A DNA stretch of 64,000 nt, taken from Branchiostoma floridae (lineage: Eukaryota; Chordata; Leptocardii; Amphioxiformes; Branchiostomatidae). Under the pieces are notes generated by a model, which searched no databases, was not told the DNA's origin, and worked only from the letters and a program-made list of their open reading frames with translations. Below are positions 21,062 to 32,898 of this stretch, piece by piece (the first letter of the stretch is position 1; each line of letters opens with the position of its first letter). The stretch spans positions 28,456,329 to 28,520,328 of the forward strand of contig NC_049982.1 of assembly GCF_000003815.2 (NCBI RefSeq), given 5' to 3'. A program made the position numbers and the translations under genes.

Positions 21062-22794
21062 TGACCTGAAAACAGGTGCAGGGTTTGCTTGGTCCAATGT
21101 GGTACATTTAGCTAAAGATTACAGTCTTCGGGTTTCGGGACATATGTGTGGTTTATGTGTTTTTGTTAAAGATGATATTTAGGCCACCGGCGTAAGTTTA
21201 TATTCGTACATACACAAGGAGATCTACGTATAAGGCCATGGCAAAAATTTTTTATGATATATATTGTATAGACATTAAATTTAAAGCGAGAGAACGAAAA
21301 AAAAAAGATAAAGACTATATAACGTTAAATATTGTAAGAAAAAGATGCATGAAAGTAAAACACATGGCATCACAAACGATAAATAAAAATATTCCACAAA
21401 GTGACTTTGGTCTGGCGGCCTAGTATCACTTAGCTAGTTGACAACTATACTCAAAGCCACCATAAAAAATGTCGCTTCTACATCTACGCTCATAGCTTCT
21501 TCAAGAGTGTCACTTCTACAACTACAGTCAATGCTACCACATGGCATATTTTCCTGGTATATACTGGTATTTTTCTCGTCATGTAGACCATCTACGGAGG
21601 GGAACCCACATTTTTTGCTCGTTTTTCTTTTCATTTTCTAAATCATAAAAAAATCAATATGCGCCTTGATGTCATACATCAGATTTACTTGCTGTGGCCT
21701 CTTCACTCATCTAGATCTGGACCGGAATGAACCTGCATCTGCATCTATGCATATCAGGTTTTCTCTTTTCGCTCGTCGTTGATTGGTTGATGAAACGGCG
21801 CGGGTGTTTCACTGTTGTGTATCGTTCTTCCAGGATGTGTACGTGAGCTATTTTTAGGACGATGACCTTCGAAAGAAAATATTTGGAAGTTATCAGATTA
21901 AAGAATATATTGGTGTCGATTGCTTGCCTGGCATCGATGGAATATATTTCGATTACGGGGTATCTGATGACATTGTTTGAAGTAAAGTCCTGCTACTGTC
22001 TGTTAGTCTATACAGACGTATAACAGTATGGTCATATGAAAATACTAAATGTAAGATATAATTTTTACAGGATGAGGTTGCTAGCCCTTCCCCTTTAACG
22101 TGCTCAAGGCATCGCAGACATAGATTGAACACAGGACCGACATATTACCACTCTTCCGAAGACGGGAGCAACCCAACCGAGATGCCTACCAAGGGGTCTC
22201 CAAGTTATCAAATATTAGAACCAGGAGCTCAACTGTGATGTTGCTACCTGTTGAGCTACAGGGACATACCTCCTACAACATGTAGTGCACAAGAATTCCA
22301 ACAAACTTGCACAAAGCAAACCATTGCGTCAACTCTCATAATTCCACCGGATGCCACATGGGAAAATACATGAATTCAAAGTAATTTAGAGGGATGTGCC
22401 AATGCAACATCAGTAATCTTGATGTATATACACTTCAGATATTTAGGTGTTTATGAAAACCTTGAGAAGGCCTCTATAACAATGTTTTGTGGTGTTATGG
22501 CATCCAGTGGAATTATGAGAGTTAATGTTACAACCTTTAGGCTTCTTTAGGCATATTATTTTTCGCGCTCTAGCATTAGACTTTGGGTCTGCAGAGGATG
22601 TCATCCATAAAATTTACTTGCCGTGGCCTTATACGTCGATCTCTCTGTGGGGATTTACGAATGTAAACTTATGCCAGTGACCTAAATATAATCTTTGATA
22701 AAAACACAAATATAACACACGTCCCCGTAGAATCTGGAATCCCAGATGTTCCACAGGAGGTCAATAAACCCTGCACCTGTTTTCAAGTCATCGC
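21062..22794. repeat. Long inverted repeat with ~200-bp arms
   Basis: The left arm (21062-21265) and right arm (22605-22794) are reverse-complementary with moderate divergence: AAACAGGTGCAGGGTTT, GATATTTAGG and CTACGTATAAGGCCATGGCAA against their complements. An extra arm-end copy (GCAAGTAAATTTTATGGATG) lies at 20940. The 1.3-kb interior has no transposase frame I can recognise, so it is a non-autonomous or decayed element. Confidence 0.7.
22225..22275 (-). repeat. tRNA-like SINE head
   Basis: On the - strand the sequence reads GTCCCTGTAGCTCAACAGGT, matching a pol III box A (TAGCTCAACAGG). A GGTTCTAAT box-B-like piece follows about 35 bases on. Related heads occur at 30315-30350 and, on the + strand, at 37121-37145. 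Confidence 0.55.
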
Positions 22795-23840
22795 CGTCGG
22801 TATCCTCGGACTGCCAATCATAATTATCAGTTTAACCAATGCGAGAATAGCTATAGTCGTATCGACCAATCACAGCGTATCACAATTATCAGGTGAACCA
22901 GTGATAGAATGGCAATTAGCGTGGCGACCAATGAGAGAGTATCTGTCAATTTATTCGATTTACATGTTTTTGATTTGATTTGCATTTCTAAGTTTGCGGG
23001 TGGGGCTATGAGATCCGTGTCCTCACTTCACTCTTTCTAGCGGCTATCTTGTAGCCTGTAGCTATTCTCAGATTTCCACAGATAGTAATAAGTCTTTTTT
23101 ACGACGTCGTTGTGGAAAAATCACAAGCTTCTCTGGCATCTTGGAGCGCTGCCTCCCATCCTGAGGTCAATAAACTCTGCACCTGTTTTTACGTCATGGC
23201 AGTCGGTGTCCTCATACCTCGATTCTGACTGCCAACCACAATTAGCAGTTTAGCCAATGAGATGATAATAATCATCGTTTTGACCAATGAGATAGTGTCT
23301 GTCAAGTCATTTACATCTTTATGTTTTTATTTTGCATTTCTGCGTTTGACGGATGTGGGCGGGGCTATGGGATCAGTGTCCTTATTTCACTCTCTCCACT
23401 GGCTATCTTGTATCGTTTTCTGGTCTTAGATTTCCACAGATAGTAATAAGTCTTTTTTTACGACGTCGTTTTGGAAAAAACGCAACCTTCTCTGGCATCT
23501 TGGAAAACTGCCTAAACATCCTGAGGTCAATAAACTCTGCACCTGTTTTCAAGTCATCGCAGTCGGCGTTCTTATACCCCGATTCTGACTGCCAATCACA
23601 ATTAACCAATGAGATGACAACAATTAGCGCTTTGACCAATGACAGAGTGCAAGTCATTTATGTTTTTATTTTGCACTTTCTATCCTTCTATGTTTGACGG
23701 AGGTGGGTGGGGATCGGTGACCCCATTTCACTCTCTCCAGCGGCTGTTTGGTACCATTTTCTGGTCTCAGATTTCCACAGATAGTGATACGTCATTTTTT
23801 ATGACGTCGTTTTGGCAGAATCGCAACCTCCTCTGTCATC
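22758..23840. repeat. Three tandem units of ~316-406 bp rich in CCAAT and a CGACGTCG palindrome
   Basis: The unit starts AGGTCAATAAAC at 22758, 23164 and 23524. Each unit has GACTGCCAA(T/C)CACAATTA, (G)ACCAATGAGA, GGGGCTATGGGATC and ATTTCCACAGATAGTAATA, then an ACGACGTCGTT palindrome. The first unit also overlaps the right arm of the long inverted repeat. No open frame is conserved between units, so they are not coding. Confidence 0.8.
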
Positions 23841-25173
23841 ACTGATATGCCCCTTGGGTAGTTTCTGCCATTCCGAGTCTCTCAAATAATGTGCCCAAGG
23901 TCTTTACGTTCACGTAGACTCTCACTTCATTTAACTGTAACTTGAGTAACGTTACGTGCAGAATGATTGTACTTGTATCACTTAATTATAGGGCAGTCTG
24001 GATGCGGTTATGTGGCGGCATTCGCACGCTCAACAATTTAACATTTGAAAACCTTTCTGGCCACATCATAAAAGCTACTTTTTTTTGCCAATTTTCTGTT
24101 CTTGTTCTGTTCAATTTTCTGTTTCTGTTCTTTTTTCGCACGCTCGCAACAGTTTTGGGGTTCTCACAGAGGATGTCATCCATATTATCGAAACAACATG
24201 GCCTAATGTAGCTGGCAAATACGTAGGTTATCTTTTACGTTCATCACTAACATCAATACCAAAGCTGTAAGAAGCAATCAACTCATTTTTGTAAGTGCCT
24301 GTGCGCCCCCTAAAACCCACCCCACCCCATTTAACTCTTTAGCTGAGTCTTTGGAAGTCCAAGTTGATGCTTTCATCCAATCTAGATCCCTTGTAGCCGT
24401 TTGTCACACAACCGTACCGACGTATTGGTGCCTGTTGCCGACACGTTGGCGGTGTCAGACGTACGCCAACGTACCATGGCCATGGTATCGCAGTCTAGTG
24501 AGATATCATTCCCTTAAGACGTTAGTTATTTCGCATCCTGCAAAGCGACTATGTTGGCTAACTCTCAACTTGGGGAATATAAATCATTTCCACAGCGTGT
24601 AATAATTGTCTTTTATGGCCCCGTCTTGGCAAAATATCAATCATCACGACCATAATACAGGTTTACCACTGTTACAATCTATCTGCGAGTAGAATCCCAA
24701 TCCAGTTTTATCCACTAAAGATATAAACGGGTTAAAGCTAATCTCTTAAGACACTTTTGCTAATGAACAGACGACAATCAGACACCATTATATAGGTTAA
24801 GGGAAAGGTAGACTGGGGTTTCAATAGAAAAAGGTGAGCATGCCTATGTTTGAAATTAAAAAGGCCTTCAACCTCTTCTGGGAAGGACCTCAGAAAATAG
24901 AGTTCACTAAATGTGCTAATAATGTTTTTAATTAACATAACATAACATAAATTGCATTGATCACTTTCTGTTACTTTTAGTGAATGTGACTAAAATAGAC
25001 AGCAAAGACATGACCAAAAACAATAACCTCCCTGTGAATTAGTAGCTTCTTCCATTGACCCCATGACCTGGAACGTCTGTCATTTCTTATTAACTACTAG
25101 TACTAGTTCTACCACCTCTGAGCTCTACTTCCTGTCACTTCCACAAGACTGACGTTGGGAAGACAGCACTCCT

Positions 25174-25307
25174 TAATCTCCAAGCAGATCCTACGGTAGC
25201 ATAAGATAGTAGCCGGCGTAGGACTGTGCATGGCTACCTTCTAGGCCGGCTAAACGCCTTTTTAAGCATTTGATATTTATGCTACCGTATGATCTGCTTG
25301 GAGATTA
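25174..25307. mobile_element. Foldback/MITE family 'TCTCCAAGCA', copy 2
   Basis: The ends are TAATCTCCAAGCAGATCCTA and its complement (TGATCTGCTTGGAGATTA), with inner arms CTACGGTAGCATAA / TTATGCTACCGTA. The flanks share AGC(C)ACTCCT (left AGCACTCCT, right AGCCACTCCT), a likely 9-base target duplication with one change. Confidence 0.8.
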
Positions 25308-26836
25308 GCCACTCCTGTCTCTCTCACTTAACTGCATTCACAAATCTACTAACACCACATACGTCCAGACACACCAAATCCTCCACACATAGAGGCATTT
25401 ATTAAGTTACAACTTTCATCAGTTCTTCCTTAAAATCTATCACCGAAATGTCAAGACTAGGGACATCAGATACAAAAACAGCGAAAAAAGTTCTGCTGTA
25501 ATACCAAGTTCACACAAATGTTGATAAAAGCTCCCTTAAGCTGGTTATGCTGACAACAAATATCTGGACACACACACACATACACACACAGACATGCCAA
25601 AAACAATAACGCAATTTTTCATGGAGGAAAAAAGCTTGAAAGTTCACCATCAGAATACAGTGTTTATTTGATACATGTACAGATGAAATACAGTGGAAAT
25701 GTAATAGACCTGCCTGCAGGTACAGACATCTCTCCTACTAACTACATTAGTATTGACAATTCTCATTGGCTCTCCAAGGCGCTAAGGATGAGAATCAAAT
25801 CTACTGTAAAATCTACTTTTTAAGTTGGCAGGGATTTAATTTTTGTTTGCTGTTGAAACAAAAGTGTAGGAGGGCAGAAAACGGAAGAATTTTTTGCAGT
25901 TTTAACTTCATTTGTGTAGAGGTTATCACACAAAAAAACCATACACATTAGACCATTGCTAAAATTTCAATATATACAGTATCTGTCTATGTAGGCTTTT
26001 TTTATGTGACACCAAACATGATATTATAGATTTACTTTTGTAAAAATATTCTCAGCTGATATTTCTCAGCAAAAATATTGCTATCACATGCAAAATGATT
26101 GTGGTATTCATAAATGGGTAAGAATTTAATAGAAAAAATATTATTATCAAATTTTCTTTTAAAAGAGGAATAGAACACAGCAAGTTATCAGTGCATGTTC
26201 AAACATGTAAAGAAAAAAATTATGCAGAATACATCTCCAAGACGGTATATAGTCCTCAATATATCACCCAAATAGTAATGCACATACTAGTACATGCATA
26301 CACCCTATCTAATTTACAAACCAATAATTTTTCATTGACCTTAGATCAATAATAATTGAATCATGTATCACAATAATTTCCCATGGGGATTTGTACCAAA
26401 TATGGCAACCCACAAGTGGGTCAATGGGTTAAAAATATACCATAAGATTCTGGGTATAAAACCAAACTGGATATAACTAAAACAGCTTTTCATAATAAAA
26501 ATGTGTTAACTTGCTAAAATTTAAAACATTCACAACATTCTATTGTGTAATGCAATATTGTTCATTGGTTCTTCCATTTTGAATTTTCAGTAATGTAGCA
26601 TTTTTTTAGATGTGACTACTATATAATGGAGATTTCATTACGATCACCTAACACCAAAATTACAAATTTTAAGCTAGAGACTATGCTAAGCAAATATATA
26701 TCTATACATATTCTTAAAGCTAGCATCACAATTTCAAAATCGCCACTGAGCTCTTTGTGGCCGTTTGTTGTGTTCAGACAAACCACACAACACCCCCCCC
26801 CCCCAAAAAAGCTTTGACTGATTGATGCACAGGTGC

Positions 26837-29800
26837 TCAATCCTGGTTGCACCTGTAGGCCCTGATGACGTCCCTGATTGGTGCGCGGCACACGGGACAG
26901 TTGTGTCCCTGGCTCTTCAGGTTGAGTCCGCAGCCGTTGCAGACGCACATGTGTCCGCACTGGTACAGTACAGAATCTACGGTCTGGTCCAGGCAGATCA
27001 GACAGTGTCCCTCACGAACCGCTCGAGTCACCGGGATGTCCTGGGTGTTAGAGCCTAGAGCAGGGATATAGAAAATCTTAGTTAGGGATCAGGGATGCCT
27101 TAAAGTATTCATTACAAATCTTAAAAGAATTCATTTGAGTTATACGATCCACTACTATAAGAAACAAAAAATTACAAATTGTTAGGAATTCATGTTTTTG
27201 AGTTTTATGGAATACATACGATCTTTACCATTACAACTAAATTGTAGTTTGAATTCCGTAAAATTTACTTTGTAGTTAGTATTCCCTAATATTAGTATGT
27301 ATTCAATAAAACTCAATATGATTCCATAAATTCATCTGGAGAGTAAGAAGTGGAAGCTGATTTTGCTTTGTTTTAAGTAGAGATTCAGACACTAACTTTG
27401 GGATTTGCATGAATATTAAACTGTATATTTATTCATTGTCAGGAGATTTGATTTTGCAGTAGGTGTGGGGATTTATTTTGAGTTTGCAGTCAAGACAATA
27501 GTGTAGCACTACAGTATAAGTGTCTGATGAATCTTACCTGTATGGGCGGCCATTGCTGCTGCCACTTCCTGCCTGATGGCCCTCTGGAGGTCAAGTTGAA
27601 GGTCGAAGCTGACACGTACCATGTTCTTAAGCTCGTCTATCTCAGCTCGGAGAGACTGCATTTCTGGTCCCTGGAAGTATCAAAAATCATAAGTTGAAAT
27701 TCCTCCTTGGTCCAACACCTACATGTCATACAAAACTGCAAGTAGGACATATAACAAAACACTATCAGAATACTAGGTTTTAGTTTGTTTTGCATAACCT
27801 GTAAACAGGCTTTAGCTAAAACACATTCATGTAGTTTTAGTACGGTCACAAGATACAAGGTTCAGAAAACCAAACTGCAAGGTTTGCAACCTCACCCACC
27901 AAATCAAATGGCAGTAATGGACCTTCGGTTTGAAAAGTCATTCTGTGAGATATAAGAAACTACTGCCATGTCACTGCCTGCCTTTAACATGTGTTATATT
28001 GAAGAGCAGTAAGAATTACCCAGTACACTGATTGAGCAATTCCAATTCAAGATATTCCCAAAGTTGTTTCAGGACTATCTGAAGTCTGACCCATCACTGA
28101 ATCAGGTAAGAACATTTACCTGGATCCCTGCTGTCCCTGTCCCATCAGCCTCTGCTCCCTGAGGCTGGGTGTTGATCCCCAGGTGGCTGAAGTCGTTCCT
28201 GCGGTGGGGGCGGGACCGCGGGATGTTCTGTATCGACTCCTGCACCCTCTCGCCGTCCGTACCGGTCTCGTTAACCCTCCGCTGTAGGAAGAGACGAATG
28301 CGAACAAGGGTTCATTTGTGGCACCTAGACTTTTAGTGTGAACTGCTCCGGATCTCCAAGCAGATATTACGATGGCATAAGATAGTACTAAACTGGCCAG
28401 GGAGTGTAGTCAGCCAAGAGGTGTACAAACACACCCCTTGGCCAGCTTTACTCCTCTGGCAGCTTTTGATACTATCTTATGCTACTGTAGGATCTGCTTG
28501 GAGATTAGACTGCTATCTTTTATCTCCTCTAACATACGTACACAGTGCTAACCCATAAGACAGAGACTGCTGCCGAGCTACCATCAAGCCTCTATATCTG
28601 CATTTGTATATACAAACACATCTAAAGTTGGTGATTCACTTCAAATAAAAAAAACTGGCGCATCCCCGCCTTGTAATTAGCCAGCAAAAGGGTATGTCAC
28701 CCCGTAAGGGGCGGTATAACCACGCCGTGTATAAACATGTGCGAACATGTGTGTATAGTGGCTTTGAAAAGGTCTCCCTTGACACCTGTCCCACCTTACC
28801 CTCCTTTGTCAACGTATATGGAGAATCCTAATAAATAAATAAATAAAAAAAAACCTTGCCTGACGGAATGATAGATGTTTAACCAGATAGTGAGGGAGGG
28901 AGGGAGTGAGGGAGGGAGGGAGGGATGTTACTTACCGCCACCATGAGCTCCAGAACACCTCGGAACCCTCCGTCCAGCGAAGAGCTGACCACATGTCGCT
29001 GCAGCAGCTCGCTGATGTCACTGACAATGTTCTCCCGCTGGGCTTGCTCGATGTCGTACAGGGTCCTCCTGTTGGCCCTAGGAAGGAAGAGAACAGACAT
29101 TTGGTGGAGCTGGAAAAATAGTGATTTTTGGGATTACAGATTCCTTCAATTGTATTTTGCTTTGATATTTTTTCTGTTGGTGAAAGAAACAAGGAGGGTC
29201 ACTACCTCAGAGAGAGTCTGTGAAGATGGAAGCGTCCCAGATGGTAAGAATGCCTATACGTCGATGGGAGCATAGTTTTAAGGAGTATCACTGAATTCTA
29301 AGACTTACTGCTGCTGTTGTTGCCGTTGCCATGGTGTTGGCTGCCTTCTTTGCAGCCAAGGTTGCTGCCTATGACCTTGCTGTGCTTGTTGTTGCTGTTG
29401 CCATGGGCCCTGTTGTTGTTGCTGTTGCCATAGGCCTTGTTGCTGTTGCCATGGGCCCTGCTGCTGTTGCCATGGGCCCTGTTGTCCCTGTTGCCATGGG
29501 CCCTGCTGCTGTTGCCATGGGCCCTGTTGTCCCTGTTGCCATGGACCCTGCTGCTGTTGCCATGGGCTTTGCTGTCCCTGTTGCCATGGGCCCTGCTGCT
29601 GTTGCCAAGGACCCTGTTGCCATGGGCCTTGTTGCTGTTGTTGTTGCCATGGACCCTGCTGTCCTGATGCTTGCTGTTGCTGTTGCCATGGCTGCTGTGC
29701 ATGCTGTGCAGCCTGGTAAGAGGGCGGTTGTGGTGGGAAAGCACCATTCCCCATCTGGGGAGGGCCCATCTGAGGAGGGACCATCCATTGTTGAGAGGAG

Positions 29801-32484
29801 ACAGGGGGAGGAGGGGGAGGGACCTGCCACAGCCAGGAGTGCAGGGAGACATCAGAGGTGCTCCCGGAGGTGAAGCTGGACACACTTCCTGTCTCGTCAA
29901 TGTCGGTGGCAGTGGAGCTTGCATCATTGAAGTCTGTGGGAGACAAGACAGCATATTAAGTACGATACCACTTCCAAAAGCCACGCTTAGGATTGTGCCA
30001 CCTACATGGACTACATATAGCAGTAGGAAGCAGAACTCCAGTCAGAAGGAAGATGTCTGATAGTGATAGGCATCAAAACGTATGTGTCAGCAAGTGAGAC
30101 TCTACTATTTGTGTGAAAGAAAACTCCAATACTAAGTATATATGATACTACTTAAATGCCAGAAGGTCAACAAAATAGAAGCTAATTCTGTACAGTGTTA
30201 TTACCAGATACTGCAATCAGTCGGCGTGTCTGTAGTGCAATGTGTCTGCAATTTTGCAACTGGCATTTTAATGGCAGTTCATTGGAATCAGGAGCTCTAC
30301 TTAAAGTGTGAGACTGCTACCAGTTGAGCTACAGGGACATCCCTATCAATACAACATACTACAGACTGAGGTACATGTAATTACCTTGAGGTGGAGGTGG
30401 AGGCAGTGGAGGGGGAGGGACAGAGCGGTGGAACCTAGACAGACCGCCTCGGACAACGCTCTCCAACTCCCGCCTGAACAGGTCACTCTGTAGCACGTTA
30501 CTCACACGGCGTTGGTCGAACAGTCCTCGCACCTATCAAATAGGAAGGAAGCATCGATAATTTCGTTATTGACTTCATTAGTGTGTGTAGTCCAATGTTT
30601 AGTGGCCGGGCTGACTCTGGGACTAGAAGCAATGAGTTTGATTCCAACATGCACATTACCATAAAGGGTTGCAGTCCTTAAAACGTTCACTATGCTTGAC
30701 AAACACAGCTAGCAGAATCTCCTCAGAATTTGTATTTTGACTTAAACTTATGTTCAGTACATTTAGCAGTTCATTGACTTAAAGATATCTTCTATCAAGT
30801 GACATGAATGAAAACACATAATTAGCATAACAATAGCCAAGATGACAACAGAATGATGCAATGGCTAAAGATAGATCTGATCAACACTGGTCCTAGACTT
30901 TGTCCATAAAAGGTAAACATTACACTGTGATAATAAAGACAGTCCAACATAATTTCCAAGCAGATGTTTGGAGGCAAAATTGTTCCATTTTTCAGGCTTT
31001 AGCCATATCTGTTACAAACTGTCTGTTTGCATGGGTGAATAATTTTTTCACAAATGATGCCAGATAATGTTGATTATCAATAAATACTGATGATATCCTA
31101 CCATAGTTTGATCAGATCTATCTTCAAATTCATAATTTTTCAATGATTCGGGTTAGGCCATGTGGATTTGATCATGCGGATGACACCTGTACACAAATCA
31201 ATTTTCATCAGATTCTGTTTCTCAAAAAATATAATATATATCGCACAAAGCAGCTCATATCTGAGTACATATATGCTGTAAATTGATTTATAAAAGGATA
31301 CTTATGTCATAGAAGTAAAGTAAATTCCGAAGTCAAAGAAGATAATGAAAGAACAAAAATTAAAAATCTATTGTATACCATGTATGTTACACTCTCCTGA
31401 CCACTTAGATTTCACGATGAAGGCAACACTTTTTTTTGGGGGGGGGGCAATTTTTCTTTGCTGTTTTAATTGCATGCACGTATCAGTTTTGGGGTTCTCA
31501 GAGGATGTCATCCATATAATCAAATTAACATGGCCCTTTTTTCGCGGAGATTTAAGTTCGCGGTTACACCATAGACTGCAGTCTAATACCACAATAAAAA
31601 AATGCTCGCAGAGGTTTTAATTTCGCGGTAAAGGGGTCACCGCAAAAACCTCGAACATTAATCCACCGCGAACATTTCTACATTTACAGTACCCACCTCC
31701 AGTCTAACTGCTTCTGGGCGTCGCTCCTCAGTCCTTCCTTGACTTGGTCTATTCTGATCTTCCTCGCTCAGTTCCGCTGAGTCCGCACCTACATGATTAC
31801 GAAAGAAGGCGTCCAGCTTCTCCCGAAAACCTTGACCGGACACAGGGCGATCGCCGTGAGAAATGCGACGAAGTTCGAACATCCTCTCCCTGAAAACCAA
31901 TCGGGAAACTTGTTAGATTGCATTACAGATAATGTTACACATAGAATGGAAAATGTGCAAAATCATTTCACAGAAGAATACTATGGTGGTTATGTGATAC
32001 AATAATCTATTATAGTTAATCTATACATACCATTGTTGCTCAAAATCAAAACACAGACTTGCAACAACTTAAATGCGTTGACCTTCTTGAGCAATTTATT
32101 AGTTTAACAACTTGTTGCATCTATAATTTGCATTTTTAAATGTTAAAACAATATTTTTCTGCACATGATTGCACCCTCCCTCCCCAAATATAAGCTCCAG
32201 ACGTTAAATAATTAAGTTTCAAACTCTGCTGATGATCAAATTTGTCGTTAAGTGATCTGAACAGTTGTTGCTAAGGTCTTGACGTTACGTCTTCAACCAA
32301 GGAGGTTAAAATTTCAGCCTCCTTGCTCCAACAAAGTTCCGCAAAAACCTCACCTTTGTTGCCGAAGTAGAAACGAATCGACGGTCTCCCCTGGTTCTCC
32401 CTTCCCCTGCGGTTCCTCGCCGGGGAGAGGGCTTGGCTCCTCGAGCGATTCCGAAGAAGAGCTTCTTTCCCTTGCAGTTGCCAT
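26837..32484 (-). CDS. RING-finger protein with Neuralized-type RING and Q/W/P-rich repeats
   Basis: There are eight exons on the - strand: 32484-32354, 31889-31697, 30532-30385, 29933-29309, 29077-28936, 28281-28120, 27670-27538 and 27054-26837. All are GT/AG, phases close, and they give 583 residues starting MATARERSSSSESLEEPSPL. Residues 44-155 are charged/helical with VRGLFDQRR. A proline run (PPPPLPPPPPQ) is followed by a 208-residue exon of repeated QQGPWQQQQ. Then come a helical YDIEQAQRENIVSDISELLQ segment and a short coiled coil (MQSLRAEIDELKN). The C-terminal RING has C529, C532, C544, H546, C550, C553, C564 and C567, ending PVCRAPIRDVIRAYR. The RING resembles that of Neuralized, implying E3 ligase activity, but no NHR domains are present. 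I recognise no vertebrate orthologue. It shares a divergent promoter with the CCDC172-like gene. Confidence 0.88.
28282..28935. other. RING-gene intron 5 with foldback MITE
   Basis: The intron is non-coding. It holds a foldback element (28351-28506), an AAATAAATAAATAAA stretch (28830-28845) and a purine-rich GGGA tract (28890-28925). Confidence 0.7.
28351..28506. mobile_element. Foldback/MITE family 'TCTCCAAGCA', copy 3
   Basis: The ends GATCTCCAAGCAGATATTAC and GGATCTGCTTGGAGATTA are inverted. Inner arms GGCATAAGATAGTA / TACTATCTTATGC continue the pairing. Central CAGCCAAGAGGTG / CCCCTTGGCCAGC also pair. The flanks share (A)ACTGCT. Confidence 0.75.
29309..29760 (-). repeat. CAG/CCATGG-type coding minisatellite (QQGPWQQQQ)
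   Basis: On the + strand, TGTTGCCATGGGCCCTGCTG recurs about every 27-45 bases within the fourth exon of the RING gene, coding repeats of GPWQQQQ and GPWQQGQQ. Near-identical neighbours imply recent unequal exchange. The reading frame is kept throughout. Confidence 0.9.
29934..30384. other. RING-gene intron 3 with tRNA-like SINE head
   Basis: The intron is non-coding. On the - strand, GGATGTCCCTGTAGCTCAAC followed by TGGTAGCAG (30346-30318) matches a pol III box A, as at 22225 and 37121. Confidence 0.55.
30533..31696. other. RING-gene intron 2
   Basis: No gene is seen. It contains a dispersed motif GGGTTCTCAGAGGATGTCAT near 31490-31510, shared with 24150-24180, beside a G run (31437-31447). 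Confidence 0.6.
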
Positions 32485-32898
32485 TGTAGACGCCCCTTAA
32501 TGTTTACCTGTACGGTCTTAGCAAGCCGGTACTTTTATACCAGCTGTATGACTCACCTTCTGTTTTTGGAGGGCTTACCTGTACAGAGGTCAAATCCCTG
32601 AGCTACGATTGGTCGAAATTCTTCGTTTTTTCCCGCCACGGGTAAATAGACATAACGAGGTCAAAATATCGCGTTCTGATTGGTTAGTAATAACGTCACC
32701 TATTCCTGGAAGAGTATGAGTCATTGCGCTGTGATTGGTTGAGTTGCCATATCACGTGATATGAGGCAGACGACAGGATTTCCCGCCATCTTTAAATCTG
32801 TCTTTCTTGGCACACTGCAGACGAAAGCTGGCAACTTTTTAGCTTTTTCGCTGTTTTTCACCCTTTTCTGATGAACATTTTATTCTAACTAGCACAAC
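32485..32898. promoter_or_regulatory. Bidirectional promoter between RING gene (-) and CCDC172-like gene (+)
   Basis: The two start codons are 414 bases apart, pointing away from each other. The interval holds three inverted CCAAT boxes (ATTGG at 32608, 32679 and 32734) and two E2F-type sites TTTCCCGCC (32629-32637 and 32779-32787). It also holds a 16-base perfect palindrome CATATCACGTGATATG (32748-32763) centred on the E-box CACGTG. No TATA box stands out. Site identities rest on consensus matching only. Confidence 0.7.

Larger units (their letters stand above)
20647..26836. other. Repeat-rich intergenic region between calpain and the RING gene
   Basis: No gene is supported. It contains the calpain promoter side (from 20647), a ~200-bp inverted repeat pair (21062-21265 and 22605-22794), a tandem array of ~360-bp units (22758-23840) and a foldback MITE (25174-25307). 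About 25.4-26.8 kb is AT-rich and probably includes the 3' UTR of the RING gene. The motif GAGGATGTCATCCAT recurs at 22595, 24171 and 31502 and marks another dispersed family. Confidence 0.6.

Noticed and set aside
29331-29984. Long open frames on both strands around the CAG-type repeat
   Set aside because: Repeats without stop-codon triplets open all frames. Only the - strand frame with GPWQQ joins neighbouring exons by valid splice sites.
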